Shown one piece after another: positions 54,234-63,087 of a DNA stretch of 64,000 nt. The DNA lies in the NCBI RefSeq assembly GCF_024508275.1, contig NZ_CP101989.1, forward strand, positions 3,472,001-3,536,000, read 5' to 3'. The translations under genes and the position numbers were made by a program. The notes below the pieces were generated by a model. It had not been told where the DNA came from, made no database searches, and saw only the letters and a list, made by a program, of their open reading frames with translations. Every line of letters starts with the position of its first letter. Position 1 is the first letter of the stretch. The stretch comes from Cellulomonas wangsupingiae (lineage in GTDB: Bacteria > Actinomycetota > Actinomycetes > Actinomycetales > Cellulomonadaceae).

Positions 54234-54280
54234 GAGTGTGAAGCGTTGGAGCCGCTATCCGGCACCAACGCTTCACACTC
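54234..54280. terminator. Perfect hairpin between convergent eCIS operons
   Basis: A 16-bp perfect stem (GAGTGTGAAGCGTTGG, 54234-54249, with its complement at 54265-54280) and a 15-nt loop. It lies between the giant repeat gene and the facing structural operon and should end both. The arms start GAGAGTG like the palindrome family but then diverge. Confidence 0.75.
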
Positions 54281-54306
54281 CTCACGCGGCAGCGCGGCGA
54301 GGACGG

Positions 54307-54873
54307 TCAGCCGAGCAGCGCCATGGCCAGGACGAACGCCGCGCCGGCGCCCAGCAGGGCCGCCACCAGCGCCACGACCCACGTGCGCGGGTGCCCGCAC
54401 GGGACGGGGACGGGCACGTGCACGACCTGCGGCTCGGGCTCGGGGGCCGGCGGCAGCGGCGGCACGGGAGCCGGCCGGGGCGTCAGGTCGGCGCCGCAGC
54501 GCACGCACGGCCCGCGCGCGTGGGCGTTGTGCTCGCCGCAGGTCAGGCACGCGACGACGACGCCCGCGGCCTCGCCCCCGACGCCGGGCGACCGGCGGAC
54601 CGGCCCGGGGTCGGACGTGGCCACGTCGGCCCGCCCCGGTCCGCGCTCCGCCCAGAACAGCGGGAAGTCGCACTGCGGGCAGAACCCGCTCGCGTCGCGA
54701 CGCAGCAGGTCGAGCGCCGAGCGCGTCCCGCACTCGGGGCAGGTCACGGTGTCGGTCGGACGCACCGCGCCCACCGGCCCGACCTGCGCCACGGGCACGG
54801 GTGCCAGTCGCGCGGTGTCCGCCGACCGCTCGCGGCCCAGCCCCGGCACCGGCTCACGCAGCACGTCGGTCAT
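54307..54873 (-). CDS. Tail-anchored double zinc-ribbon protein
   Basis: 188 residues. Four CxxC knuckles form two zinc ribbons: CPEC (45-48) with CPQC (65-68), and CLTC (109-112) with CVRC (123-126). A Pro-rich stretch is followed by one C-terminal membrane helix (about 165-187, WVVALVAALLGAGAAFVLAM), so the body faces the cytoplasm. ATG 54873 overlaps the tail protein I stop codon (ATGA) and has GGAGGGAGGGG upstream. As the last gene of the baseplate operon it is a candidate tether between baseplate and membrane; that role is inferred. Confidence 0.8.
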   Translation of the reverse strand: MTDVLREPVPGLGRERSADTARLAPVPVAQVGPVGAVRPTDTVTCPECGTRSALDLLRRDASGFCPQCDFPLFWAERGPGRADVATSDPGPVRRSPGVGGEAAGVVVACLTCGEHNAHARGPCVRCGADLTPRPAPVPPLPPAPEPEPQVVHVPVPVPCGHPRTWVVALVAALLGAGAAFVLAMALLG

Positions 54874-55406
54874 CGGACCCCTCCCTCCGGCCGCGGCCAC
54901 ACCGTGCGACCCGCCACCACCACCTCGACGTGCACGTGCGCGGGCACCTCGGCCCGCAGCAGCTCGACCAGCTCGTCCTGCGTCAGACGCCCGGTCGACC
55001 CCGCCTCCAGGCGCACCCAGGCGGTGTCGGTCGGCTCCTCGCCCAGCGGGTGCACCCCGCCGCCGTCGACGACCCGTGCGGGAGCACCCGTGCAGCCCTC
55101 CAGCAGCACGCGCAGCCCGTGCGCGGTGCCGCGCCAGGGCAGCGCCGACGCCCCCGCGACGAGCAGGTCGCGCTGCAGGTCCTCCGGGAGGTCCGCGTCG
55201 AGGCCGGGCAGCCCGATCCAGCGCGCGAGGTAGCGGACCATCTCCGGCGGGGCCAGGTGCGGGTCCGCCAGGTGCGGCAGGTTGTCCGGGTGGGCGAGCA
55301 GGGTCTCGGCCTCGGCCTGGAAGATCCGCACGAACCGCGCGAAGAAGTCCTCCGCGACCATGCCCGCCGGGAGCTGCGCGAGCAGCCAGTCCTCAGCGCG
55401 TCCCAC
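54870..55406 (-). CDS. Phage tail protein I-like baseplate protein (Afp12-type)
   Basis: 178 residues. EDWLLAQLPAGMVAEDFFAR, PPEMVRYLARWIGLPGLD, and WRGTAHGLRVLLEGCTGA fit the phage tail protein I domain found in P2-like tails and eCIS baseplates, where it joins the wedge to the spike. It starts with GTG 55406, 24 nt after the baseplate J gene, and is coupled to the zinc-ribbon gene. Confidence 0.88.
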   Translation of the reverse strand: MGRAEDWLLAQLPAGMVAEDFFARFVRIFQAEAETLLAHPDNLPHLADPHLAPPEMVRYLARWIGLPGLDADLPEDLQRDLLVAGASALPWRGTAHGLRVLLEGCTGAPARVVDGGGVHPLGEEPTDTAWVRLEAGSTGRLTQDELVELLRAEVPAHVHVEVVVAGRTVWPRPEGGVR

Positions 55407-55430
55407 GTCGGGCTCCCGTCGCCACGGACG

Positions 55431-57386
55431 TCATCGGACCACCACGCGGTGCTCGGCCGACAGCAGCAGCGTGTCCGCGTCGATCGTGAGGGACTCGCGC
55501 CCCTCGCCGACGCGGCGGCCGTTGCGCAGGTCGTACCCGAACAGCGTGACCTCGTCGACGCCCAGGACGCCGTCGACGCCCTCGGCGACCTGCGCGACCG
55601 CCGTCGCGGTGAGCGTCTGGCCGAAGGGCCAGCCGGTGCCCTGCGGCCCGCCGACCAGCGGGTGCACGAAGCGCGTGAGCGCCTCGACGACGCGCTCGCG
55701 CACGGCCTGCACGGGCCGCCCGGGGATCGCGCGCACGAGGGCCGCCACGGACACCCCGTGGTAGTACGGCGCACCCAGGCCCACCGACACGCCGACCGTG
55801 CGGCGCAGGTCGAGCTCGGCGGCCACGGTGTCGAGCAGCCGGGGCGAGAGCACGAAGTCGTCGATCGTGTGGGTGCGGGGGTCGGTGCGCACCTGCGGCA
55901 CCAGCAGGACGTGCACGGGCGCCGCGGGGCCGTCGGGCGCGACCGGCAGGCAGCGGGCGCGCGCGACCTCGACCGACGCCTGCCGGGCGACCTGCTCGAA
56001 GTCCGACGCGGTGACGGCACGCTGCCCGGTGCGCAGCGCGAGCGGGCCGCGGACCTTGGCCTCCTCGACCGTCTCGGCGTCGACACCGCCGGTGGCCGGC
56101 ACGAGGTTGACGACGCTGCGCACCGACGGCAGCGCGGTCCGCAGCGACGTGACTGTGCGCGGCCCGACGTTGCCGCGCGCGCCGCCGCCCGTGCGGTACC
56201 CGGTGACGCGGACCTGCGCACCGTCCGGCGGGACGGCGCCGTGCTGCCGCGTCCGCCCGTCGGGCTGGCGCACGGCGGGGCCGAACCGCACCTCACCGCT
56301 CGCGGAGTCCCACACCACGTGCCGGTCGTCCGGGCCGGACGCGGCGAAGTCCGGGACCTCGTCCCACTCGGCGGCACCCGCGCGGTCGACGACGACGACG
56401 CGCTCGTCGGGCCGGCGCGTCGCGACCGGCGCCGCGGACACCGCGAACCGCTGGCCCGGGCGTCCGTCGGACCGTCCCAGGACCTCGGCGGGCATGGCCT
56501 GCGCGTGCTCGGCGGGCACGCTCACGCCGACGGTCCGCACCTGCACGGACCCCACGTGCGGCGACGCCTGGTAGGCGGGGCGCCCGTCGGCGCGGTCGAG
56601 CAGGCGCGCGCGCAGCCAGTACGCGGTCGTGCCGCCGATCGTCAGGGGCGCGTGCCGCTCGCCGACCAGCAGCGTCACGGCGCCGTCGCGGTTGAGCCCG
56701 CCGGTCGTGTCGTCGTCGACGACCGTGGGCACCCACGCCTCCCCGCTCCACACCTCCCACGCGAGCGGCGGGCGGGTCGGGTCGACGCCGATGCCCTCGG
56801 CGTGCGCGGTGACGTCCAGGCGCAGCACGAGGTCGGTGAGCGGGTCGGCGCAGCCCAGGTAGAACGCGTCGCCGTCGCGGATGGGTGACGACGGGAAGCA
56901 GCGCACGGACTCGCCCGGCACCTGCAGTGCCTCCCACGCGTCGCTCGACGCGGCACCGTCGGGTCCGGCGGTGCGGGCCGCGACCAGGCGCGGCGGGACG
57001 GCGACGGCCTCGGCGGACGTCGCGAACACCACGGGGTCCTGCCCGCCGACCGTCACGGTCGACACCGCGGTCCCGCCGGGGATCACGACGGGCTCCGTCG
57101 CGGGCGCCGCGAGCCGAAACGTCAGGCGCGTGCGCGCGACCGACGGCGGGAACGGCTCGACGCCCACCAGGCCCAGGAAGTGCGCGTACATGCGGTCCGG
57201 CACCTGGTTGACCCGGTACAGCACCATCTCCCCGACCCACGCGAACAGCTCGACGAGAGCGACGCCGGGGTCGGACAGGTTGTGGTTGGTCCACTCGGGC
57301 GTGAAGCGCGGGATGAGGCGCTTGGTCTCGTCGACGATGTCCTGGAACCGGCGGTCGTCGAGGTTCGGCGGGTCGAGCGGCGGCAT
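55431..57386 (-). CDS. Baseplate J-like wedge protein (Afp11-type)
   Basis: 651 residues, a putative baseplate assembly protein. The N-terminus (PPLDPPNLDDRRFQDIVDET, RFTPEWTNHNLSDPGVALVE, LFAWVGEMVLYRVNQVPDRM) is the classic start of this family. A baseplate_J core lies near 420-560 (RGPLALRTGQRAVTASDFEQ, VEVARARCLPVA), with the gp6-like C-terminal region after it. It forms the triangular wedge that triggers sheath contraction. It begins 1 nt after the gp25-like gene. Confidence 0.92.
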   Translation of the reverse strand: MPPLDPPNLDDRRFQDIVDETKRLIPRFTPEWTNHNLSDPGVALVELFAWVGEMVLYRVNQVPDRMYAHFLGLVGVEPFPPSVARTRLTFRLAAPATEPVVIPGGTAVSTVTVGGQDPVVFATSAEAVAVPPRLVAARTAGPDGAASSDAWEALQVPGESVRCFPSSPIRDGDAFYLGCADPLTDLVLRLDVTAHAEGIGVDPTRPPLAWEVWSGEAWVPTVVDDDTTGGLNRDGAVTLLVGERHAPLTIGGTTAYWLRARLLDRADGRPAYQASPHVGSVQVRTVGVSVPAEHAQAMPAEVLGRSDGRPGQRFAVSAAPVATRRPDERVVVVDRAGAAEWDEVPDFAASGPDDRHVVWDSASGEVRFGPAVRQPDGRTRQHGAVPPDGAQVRVTGYRTGGGARGNVGPRTVTSLRTALPSVRSVVNLVPATGGVDAETVEEAKVRGPLALRTGQRAVTASDFEQVARQASVEVARARCLPVAPDGPAAPVHVLLVPQVRTDPRTHTIDDFVLSPRLLDTVAAELDLRRTVGVSVGLGAPYYHGVSVAALVRAIPGRPVQAVRERVVEALTRFVHPLVGGPQGTGWPFGQTLTATAVAQVAEGVDGVLGVDEVTLFGYDLRNGRRVGEGRESLTIDADTLLLSAEHRVVVR

Positions 57387-57387
57387 G

Positions 57388-57819
57388 TCAGGAGTCCTCG
57401 CGGGGGATCACGTAGAAGGGGAAGACCAGGTTGCGGCGGTCGTTGGTGGACCGGACGCGGTAGTCGATCTCGATGTGGAGCAGGCCGTGGTCCGCCGTGT
57501 CCTGCAGGGGGCGGACGTCCTCGACGTCCACCCGCGGCTCCCACTGGGCCAGTGCGTCGCGCACGGCCTGGCGCACCAGGCCGACGAGGTTCGGGGTGAT
57601 CGGCTCGAAGAGCAGGTCCCAGATGCGGCAGCCGAACGCGGGGCGCATGAGCCGCTCGCCGGGCGCGGTGAGCAGGACGACGCGCATGGCGTCCTCGACG
57701 TCGCCCGCGCCGCCGGTCATGGCGATCGACCCGGTGTGGTCGACGCCGAACGGCCACGCGAACCCGCGGCCGACGAAGTCCGCGGCCGCGGTCATGCGGG
57801 CGGGGTGGATCTCGCTCAT
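57388..57819 (-). CDS. gp25-like baseplate wedge protein (Afp9-type)
   Basis: 143 residues of the gp25/lysozyme-like wedge family: GRGFAWPFGVDHTGSIAMTG, the conserved EDAMRVVLLTAPGERLMRPA and FGCRIWDLLFEP blocks, and LLHIEIDYRVRSTNDRRNLV. It bridges sheath and baseplate and starts sheath polymerisation. The ATG overlaps the spike gene stop codon by one base. Confidence 0.92.
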   Translation of the reverse strand: MSEIHPARMTAAADFVGRGFAWPFGVDHTGSIAMTGGAGDVEDAMRVVLLTAPGERLMRPAFGCRIWDLLFEPITPNLVGLVRQAVRDALAQWEPRVDVEDVRPLQDTADHGLLHIEIDYRVRSTNDRRNLVFPFYVIPREDS

Positions 57820-59573
57820 CAGTTGATCGCCACCGGGTTGCCGACGACCTTCGTCGGGCCGGACGCGGAGACCTCGGCGGTGCCGCTGGCCTTGAGCGCG
57901 ACCTGCGCGCCCGTGACCTCGACCTTCGCGGTGCCCTCGATCTTCACGGTCGTGCCCTTCAGTCGCAGCTCGTTGTCCGCCTGCACCGCGATGTCGGTGC
58001 CGCGCACGGTGACCTTGCCGGTGCCGTCCAGCTCGATCGACGACGACCCGGCGACGATGCGCAGCGGGATCTTCCCGACCTCGAGGACGGCCTGCTGCTG
58101 GGAGATCCGCAGCCCGTGGCCCGCGGCGCCGAGCGCGAGCTCGACGTAGGCGTCGTCACCGGACTCGCCGTCGCCCAGCACCAGCCGCTGCCCGTGCCGC
58201 GAGTGCATGGCGCGCACGCGCGGGCCGCCGTCGGCGCGCACGGTCTGCGGGGGCAGCGCCGCCGCCGAGTGCAGCCCGCCGAGCACCACGGGCCGGCTCA
58301 CGTCGCCGCCCTCGAACGCCACGAGCACCTCGTCGCCGGGCTCGTGCTGCAGCACCATGCCGCCCGCGCTGCCGCCGCCCGGCGCGAGCACGCGCGCCCA
58401 GTCCGACGACGTGCGGTCCGACGCGGTGACGAACGTGACGCGCACGCGGCCCAGCCGGTCGGGGTCGTCGGTGCTGTTGACGGTCGCGACGACCAGGCCG
58501 GTGTGCCGCGCGGAGGACACGGTCCGCTCCCCCGCGGCACCGCCCAGGCGCACCGGCTCACGGTCGCCCGCGACGAACGACGTGCGCGACGCGCGCCCGT
58601 CGAACCGGTGCTCGACCTCCTGCACGTAGTACGTGCCGTCCAGCGGCCCGCCGTCGACGACCTCGATCTCCCCGCCGGGCACGATGCCGGGCGCGAGCGG
58701 CCCGCGGCCCTGCGCCTCGACGCGCCCGTGCCGCGCGGCCATCGCCTCCGCGCGCACCCGGGCCTCCTCCGCCGAGCGCACCTGCAGGCCGCCGACCTGG
58801 ATCTGGGGGGTCGCACCGTCGGCGTCGACGCGGGCCGTGAACCCCGCGCGCGGCGCGGGGACGTCCGCGGTCGCGCGCACGGCCGTCGTCGTCGCGGCGT
58901 CCCAGCCCTGCACGACGTACGTCGCGTCGGGCCGGCCGACCTGCCGGGCGGACAGCTCGTCGAGGTCCACGCCGACGGTCAGGCGCGCGGTGCGGGTGCC
59001 GGACGCCGTGCCGGAGGCCCGCTCCCAGACGCGCAGCGTCGTGCCGTCGACCACCCAGTCCAGCCCCGAGGCGACCGCCAGGTCGTCGATGAGGCCGAGC
59101 GGCGAGTCCGCCTGCAGGTGCCACGGCTCGGCGCGCGACGACGGCCAGCCCTGCACGCTCAGGCGTGCCGCCCGCGCGAGCTCGGTGACCACCTGGGAGG
59201 CGTCCACGTTGGCGCGCGCGACGACCGTCGCGTCGGTCGTCAGGCCGTACGCGCCGTCGTGCGCCGTGACGGTCGTGGTGGCGCCGCGGTCGTCGGCGCG
59301 CGTGCCCAGCGCCGTGACCGTGCCCGTGAACAGCGACGTGCCGTCGACGCACACCTCGACGTCCTGCCCGATCGCCAGCCGCGACGTCACCAGCGCGTAC
59401 CCGCGGTCGACGAACGTCAGCGAGGCCCGGCCCACGGTCCGCACGCCGCGCTGGACGCGCACGTCCACGAGGTCGTCGAGCTCCGTGATACCCAGCGGGC
59501 GCCCGCCCAGGCGCACGTCGAACGACGTGTGCGCGAGCGGGTTGAGGCGGGCGGTGCCGACGTCGGTGCTCAC
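57819..59573 (-). CDS. VgrG-like spike protein (Afp8-type)
   Basis: 584 residues. A gp27-like N-terminal region (SFDVRLGGRPLGITELDDLV; RASLTFVDRGYALVTSRLAI) is followed by the gp5 OB fold (VVATVNSTDDPDRLGRVRVT; WARVLAPGGGSAGGMVLQHE; GDEVLVAFEGGDVSRPVVLG) and a beta-helix needle of short repeats (KVTVRGTDIAVQADNELRLK; KIEGTAKVEVTGAQVALKAS). It forms the central trimeric spike that the DUF4280 protein should cap. GTG 59573 overlaps the LysM gene stop (GTGA). Confidence 0.93.
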   Translation of the reverse strand: MSTDVGTARLNPLAHTSFDVRLGGRPLGITELDDLVDVRVQRGVRTVGRASLTFVDRGYALVTSRLAIGQDVEVCVDGTSLFTGTVTALGTRADDRGATTTVTAHDGAYGLTTDATVVARANVDASQVVTELARAARLSVQGWPSSRAEPWHLQADSPLGLIDDLAVASGLDWVVDGTTLRVWERASGTASGTRTARLTVGVDLDELSARQVGRPDATYVVQGWDAATTTAVRATADVPAPRAGFTARVDADGATPQIQVGGLQVRSAEEARVRAEAMAARHGRVEAQGRGPLAPGIVPGGEIEVVDGGPLDGTYYVQEVEHRFDGRASRTSFVAGDREPVRLGGAAGERTVSSARHTGLVVATVNSTDDPDRLGRVRVTFVTASDRTSSDWARVLAPGGGSAGGMVLQHEPGDEVLVAFEGGDVSRPVVLGGLHSAAALPPQTVRADGGPRVRAMHSRHGQRLVLGDGESGDDAYVELALGAAGHGLRISQQQAVLEVGKIPLRIVAGSSSIELDGTGKVTVRGTDIAVQADNELRLKGTTVKIEGTAKVEVTGAQVALKASGTAEVSASGPTKVVGNPVAIN

Positions 59574-60235
59574 GCGTCGCCCCGGGGCACGGACAGCACG
59601 GTGCCCGGACGCAGGTCCAGCGGGTCCTCGATGCCGTTGGCCTGCGCGAGCGCACGCCAGCGCGTCGGGTCGCCGTAGTGCTGCGCGGCGATGCGGTCGA
59701 GCGTCTCGCCGGCCTGCACGCGGTGCACGCGGTGCGGCTGCGGCGTGCCGGACGTGGGGTTCTGCGGTCCGAAGGCCCGCGACGGCTCGTACTGCCGCAG
59801 CTCGAGCGCCGCACGGGCGCGCAGCGGCGTGCCGGACGCCGAGAAGTAGGTGAACGTCAGCTCGAGCGCCGCGACCACGGCCGTGAACGCGTGCAGGTCG
59901 CCCCAGTGGAACGTCACGGTCGGCGGGCGCACGTTGCCCGTGGCCTCGTCCGCGCCGGGCAGCGTCGGGTCGACCTCCATGAGCTCCAGCAGGCGCCCGG
60001 TGTGCCGCGTGACGTCGCTGCCGTCGTGCGTCGTGTCGAAGAACAGGTCGACGCTGAGCACGCCCGACGACGACCCCGCGTACCGCAGGCGCGGCACGCC
60101 GCGGCCCGGGCGCGGGTCACCCACCCAGTGGTTCTCGCGCGTGAGCTGCAGCTGCGCCGGGTTGAACAGGCACGGCACCTTCTGCCCGCCCTCGATTTCG
60201 AGGAACGCCTTGACCGGAGCCGTCGTCGCTGTCAT
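59570..60235 (-). CDS. LysM-containing tube-baseplate adaptor (Afp7-type)
   Basis: 221 residues. The N-terminal part (VKAFLEIEGGQKVPCLFNPA, LSVDLFFDTTHDGSDVTRHT, PPTVTFHWGDLHAFTAVVAA) is the CIS tube/gp53-like region; the C-terminal LysM (HRVQAGETLDRIAAQHYGDP, WRALAQANGIEDPLDLRPG) packs against the inner tube and spike. ATG 60235 follows GGGAGG and overlaps the upstream stop codon (ATGA). Confidence 0.92.
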   Translation of the reverse strand: MTATTAPVKAFLEIEGGQKVPCLFNPAQLQLTRENHWVGDPRPGRGVPRLRYAGSSSGVLSVDLFFDTTHDGSDVTRHTGRLLELMEVDPTLPGADEATGNVRPPTVTFHWGDLHAFTAVVAALELTFTYFSASGTPLRARAALELRQYEPSRAFGPQNPTSGTPQPHRVHRVQAGETLDRIAAQHYGDPTRWRALAQANGIEDPLDLRPGTVLSVPRGDA

Positions 60236-63087
60236 GAGAAGACCTCCCGGGTGCGGCGCCAGGTGCGCCGTTCGTCCTGCTCCTGCAGGCGTTCCTCGAC
60301 GATCCGCACGACGCGGTCGTCCAGCTCGTGCTCCAGCCAGGACGTGAGCTCGGCGCGCAGCCGGCGCTCGACGTCCGCGTGCGGTGGGCGTACCTCGTCG
60401 TGCACGGGGGTCCTCTCCAGACCGGTCGGGGGCAGCCACCGTCGGACGACGCCGGCGCCGGGACCCTGACCGGGCGCGGCGGACGGGGTGCCGGGGGTGC
60501 CGCCGAGGGCGTGGCGCGGCGCGGGGGGCGCCGACGTGACGGCCGACGACGCGGCGACGCCGGCGGGTGCGAGCGTGGGTGCCGCGGTCCCACGGCGGAC
60601 GACCGTCCGTGGCGGCAGCACGGTCAGCCGGCGCACGGCGCCGGTGCCCGCGAGCGCGGTGGCGCCCACGGACCGGGCGGTGCGCGACGGGCTGCCGTCG
60701 TGCCGCGACGTGCCGCGCGTCGACGCCCCGGTGCGGGGTGGTGCGGTCGCGGTGCGGACGCCGACGGGCGACGGACCGGCCGGCGGCCCGCCGTGACGCG
60801 CGGCGCGTGCGACGGCCGGGAGGGTCGGGGCGCTCACCGCCGACCGCAGCGCGGGAGCGGTGACCGGGGCCCGCACACCGACCGGCTGCACCGCACGCGC
60901 GAGCTCGCCCGCACCGCGCAGGGGCACCAGGGCCGGGGTGCGGGCGGCGGGGCCGGCTGCCAGGGAGCGGCGCACCGAGGTGGCCGAGGTCGTGGTCGAC
61001 GACGCCGTGAGGGCGGACGACCGCCCGGACGCGGCGTGCGCCGGCGCGGCGGGGGTGTGCGCCGGCGTGACGAGGGCCCGCGGTGGCGTCGTGGCGGCGT
61101 GCGGAGGCGTGGCGGCGTGCGGAGGCGCAGCGGCGTGCGGCGGCGTGGCGGAGGCCCGTGACGTCGGATCGCCGCTCGGCGACGTCACCGCGGGGACGGA
61201 GGACGCGGGCGCTGCCGTCCCACGCGTCGGCGAGGCCCCCAGGGTCGGCGATGTCGACACGGTCGGCGATGTCGACACGGTCGGGGACGTCGACACGGTC
61301 GGGGACGTCGCCGCGGTGACCGCCGACCGCTGATCGCGTGCCGCGGCGGCGACGGCCGGGACCGCCGGTGCGACCGACCGGGGCACCGTGCCGACGCGGA
61401 CGTCCGCGGGCGCACCCGCGACGGTCCGCCGGGCGACACCCGGAGCCACGCCCGGGGCGACCGAGGCGGCGGTCGGTGCGCCGGCACGTCCGGCGGCAGC
61501 GGGAGGTGCGACGGGCGTCCCTCCGCCCGGACGCCGCCGGTGAGCGGTGGCACCGCCGTGGCGGCCGACGGGCAGGACAGGGCTGCCGGTCCCGAGCCCC
61601 GTCGAGCGCCGCACGAGGGGTCGCCGGTGACCGGCACCGGGCACCCGTCCGGCAGCTCGCCACGCCGGACCGGACGCGACGCCGGGTGCGACGTCCGGAC
61701 CGGGCACGACGCCGGGACCCGGGCCGAGCACGGCGGCAGCCGCCACGGAGCCGGACGCCGCGCTCGACCCGGCGCGCGCCACCACGTCCGCTCGGTGCGA
61801 CGAGCGGACCGCGCCGCCAGGCGTCGTCGCGGCACTCCGGCGCACGGTGACGGCCGGCTGGCGTGTGCCCGCGGACGCCGCACCGCGCGCGAGGCGGCGC
61901 ACGGCGACTCCCTCACGGCCCGGGGTGACGGTGGACGGCACCGCGGCCCGGAGTGCTACCTCCTGCGACCCGCGCATCGCGAGCGCCGCGCGATGCACCG
62001 GCCCTCCCAGGGCGGCGACGGCCGTCGGCAGCCCGGCGGCAGCCCGCGGTGTCCCGCCGACGAGGGCCGAGCCCGGCGCCGTCGCCCGCCGCACGTGACC
62101 GGATCGCTCTCTCACACCCATGGGGGGAGGTACGACCGCCGGACGCACACCCCCACCCCCCACCCCCGCGACAGTGCGATCCAGTCGCACGGCTCGCGCC
62201 GCCACGTGACTGGATTGCACTCTCACGCCCGGGAGGGGGGTGGTGGATGTCGCCGACGCCCTCAGGCCGGTGGTGACAGTGCGATCCGGTTCCACGGCTG
62301 CTCGGCGCTCGGTGGTGCGGCGGTGCAGGGCGGTGCGCGCGTGGGCCTGACGGCGCACGAGGACGCCCGAGAGCCCCGGCCGCCCGCTCGGTGCCGGTGC
62401 ACCGCCGACGAGCACCCTTCCGGGGGTCGTGCCCGTCGGCGCCGCAGCGCCCGGCGCGGCGCCGGGGGTCGGCTGCTGCGACGCCGACGACGGCCCCGGG
62501 CGGCCCCGGGGCGTCCGGCGGCGCGGGGCGACGTCGGAGGGTGTGGTCATGGTGCCGACGGCGCGGACGGCGTCGGGCAGGCGCATCGGGACGACGCGCG
62601 GCGCGAGCCGGGCCTGGACGGCGCCCGGTCGGTGGCCGCGCTCGTCGGGCAGGCGGTCGGCGGAGCGCGGCAGGCCCCGCGGCCGGTCCCGGTGGGCAGC
62701 GACGACGACGTCGTCCTGCGCGGCGCGGGCGCGACGGCGGGCCGCGAGGTCGCCGGACCACCAGCGCGGCGGACGCACGTCGTCGGCCACGCGGACGCGC
62801 GCCGGGACGGTCGCCGGGCCGACCAGCGCCCGACGCACCGCGACGGGACGCCCCGACCCGGCAGCGAACCGCACCGCCGCGGACGCGAGCGACCCGATCG
62901 CCGCCGGGCGCGGACGCCCGACCGGACCGGGACGCCGCCAGCGCTGCGCGACGGCCGCACCCAGCGGGGTCGCCGGCGCACCGGACGCGCGCACCGCCGC
63001 CGACGTCGCGACCTGACCGCCCGCACCGACACCACTCACGCCGACACCACCCACACCGACACCGCCCGAGCCGGGCGCCGCCGTCAC
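60232..63087 (-). CDS. 951-residue Pro/Ala/Arg-rich eCIS protein containing palindromic repeats
   Basis: Low-complexity protein from GTG 63087 (GTGA overlap with the tube gene). A Gly/Val repeat start (GVGVGGVGVSGVGAGG) is followed by about 850 residues of Pro, Ala, Arg, Thr and Ser, with tandem units SPTVST (about 600-620) and PPHAAT. Only the last 45 residues look folded: a charged amphipathic helix (RAELTSWLEHELDDRVVRIV). The frame is tightly coupled on both sides, so it is a genuine gene. Residues around 265-325 are encoded by palindromic repeat copies. Tape-measure, scaffold or linker roles are possible; none can be chosen from sequence. Confidence 0.75.
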   Translation of the reverse strand: MTAAPGSGGVGVGGVGVSGVGAGGQVATSAAVRASGAPATPLGAAVAQRWRRPGPVGRPRPAAIGSLASAAVRFAAGSGRPVAVRRALVGPATVPARVRVADDVRPPRWWSGDLAARRRARAAQDDVVVAAHRDRPRGLPRSADRLPDERGHRPGAVQARLAPRVVPMRLPDAVRAVGTMTTPSDVAPRRRTPRGRPGPSSASQQPTPGAAPGAAAPTGTTPGRVLVGGAPAPSGRPGLSGVLVRRQAHARTALHRRTTERRAAVEPDRTVTTGLRASATSTTPLPGVRVQSSHVAARAVRLDRTVAGVGGGGVRPAVVPPPMGVRERSGHVRRATAPGSALVGGTPRAAAGLPTAVAALGGPVHRAALAMRGSQEVALRAAVPSTVTPGREGVAVRRLARGAASAGTRQPAVTVRRSAATTPGGAVRSSHRADVVARAGSSAASGSVAAAAVLGPGPGVVPGPDVAPGVASGPAWRAAGRVPGAGHRRPLVRRSTGLGTGSPVLPVGRHGGATAHRRRPGGGTPVAPPAAAGRAGAPTAASVAPGVAPGVARRTVAGAPADVRVGTVPRSVAPAVPAVAAAARDQRSAVTAATSPTVSTSPTVSTSPTVSTSPTLGASPTRGTAAPASSVPAVTSPSGDPTSRASATPPHAAAPPHAATPPHAATTPPRALVTPAHTPAAPAHAASGRSSALTASSTTTSATSVRRSLAAGPAARTPALVPLRGAGELARAVQPVGVRAPVTAPALRSAVSAPTLPAVARAARHGGPPAGPSPVGVRTATAPPRTGASTRGTSRHDGSPSRTARSVGATALAGTGAVRRLTVLPPRTVVRRGTAAPTLAPAGVAASSAVTSAPPAPRHALGGTPGTPSAAPGQGPGAGVVRRWLPPTGLERTPVHDEVRPPHADVERRLRAELTSWLEHELDDRVVRIVEERLQEQDERRTWRRTREVFS
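62097..62293. repeat. Palindromic repeat copies inside a coding sequence
   Basis: One complete palindrome (left arm GCGACAGTGCGATCCAGTC, 62168-62186; right arm GACTGGATTGCACTCTCACG, 62208-62227) is flanked by two half-copies (GGATCGCTCTCTCAC near 62101-62115; GACAGTGCGATCCGG near 62275-62289). All lie in frame in the 951-residue eCIS gene and encode VRVQSSHV and similar peptides. Confidence 0.85.

Noticed and set aside
49499..54241. Very long open frames (1580 codons on +, 1475 on -) overlapping the giant repeat gene
   Set aside because: The products are Arg/His/Pro-rich with no folded pattern, while the 1885-residue frame has a ribosome site, a membrane helix and repeated domains.
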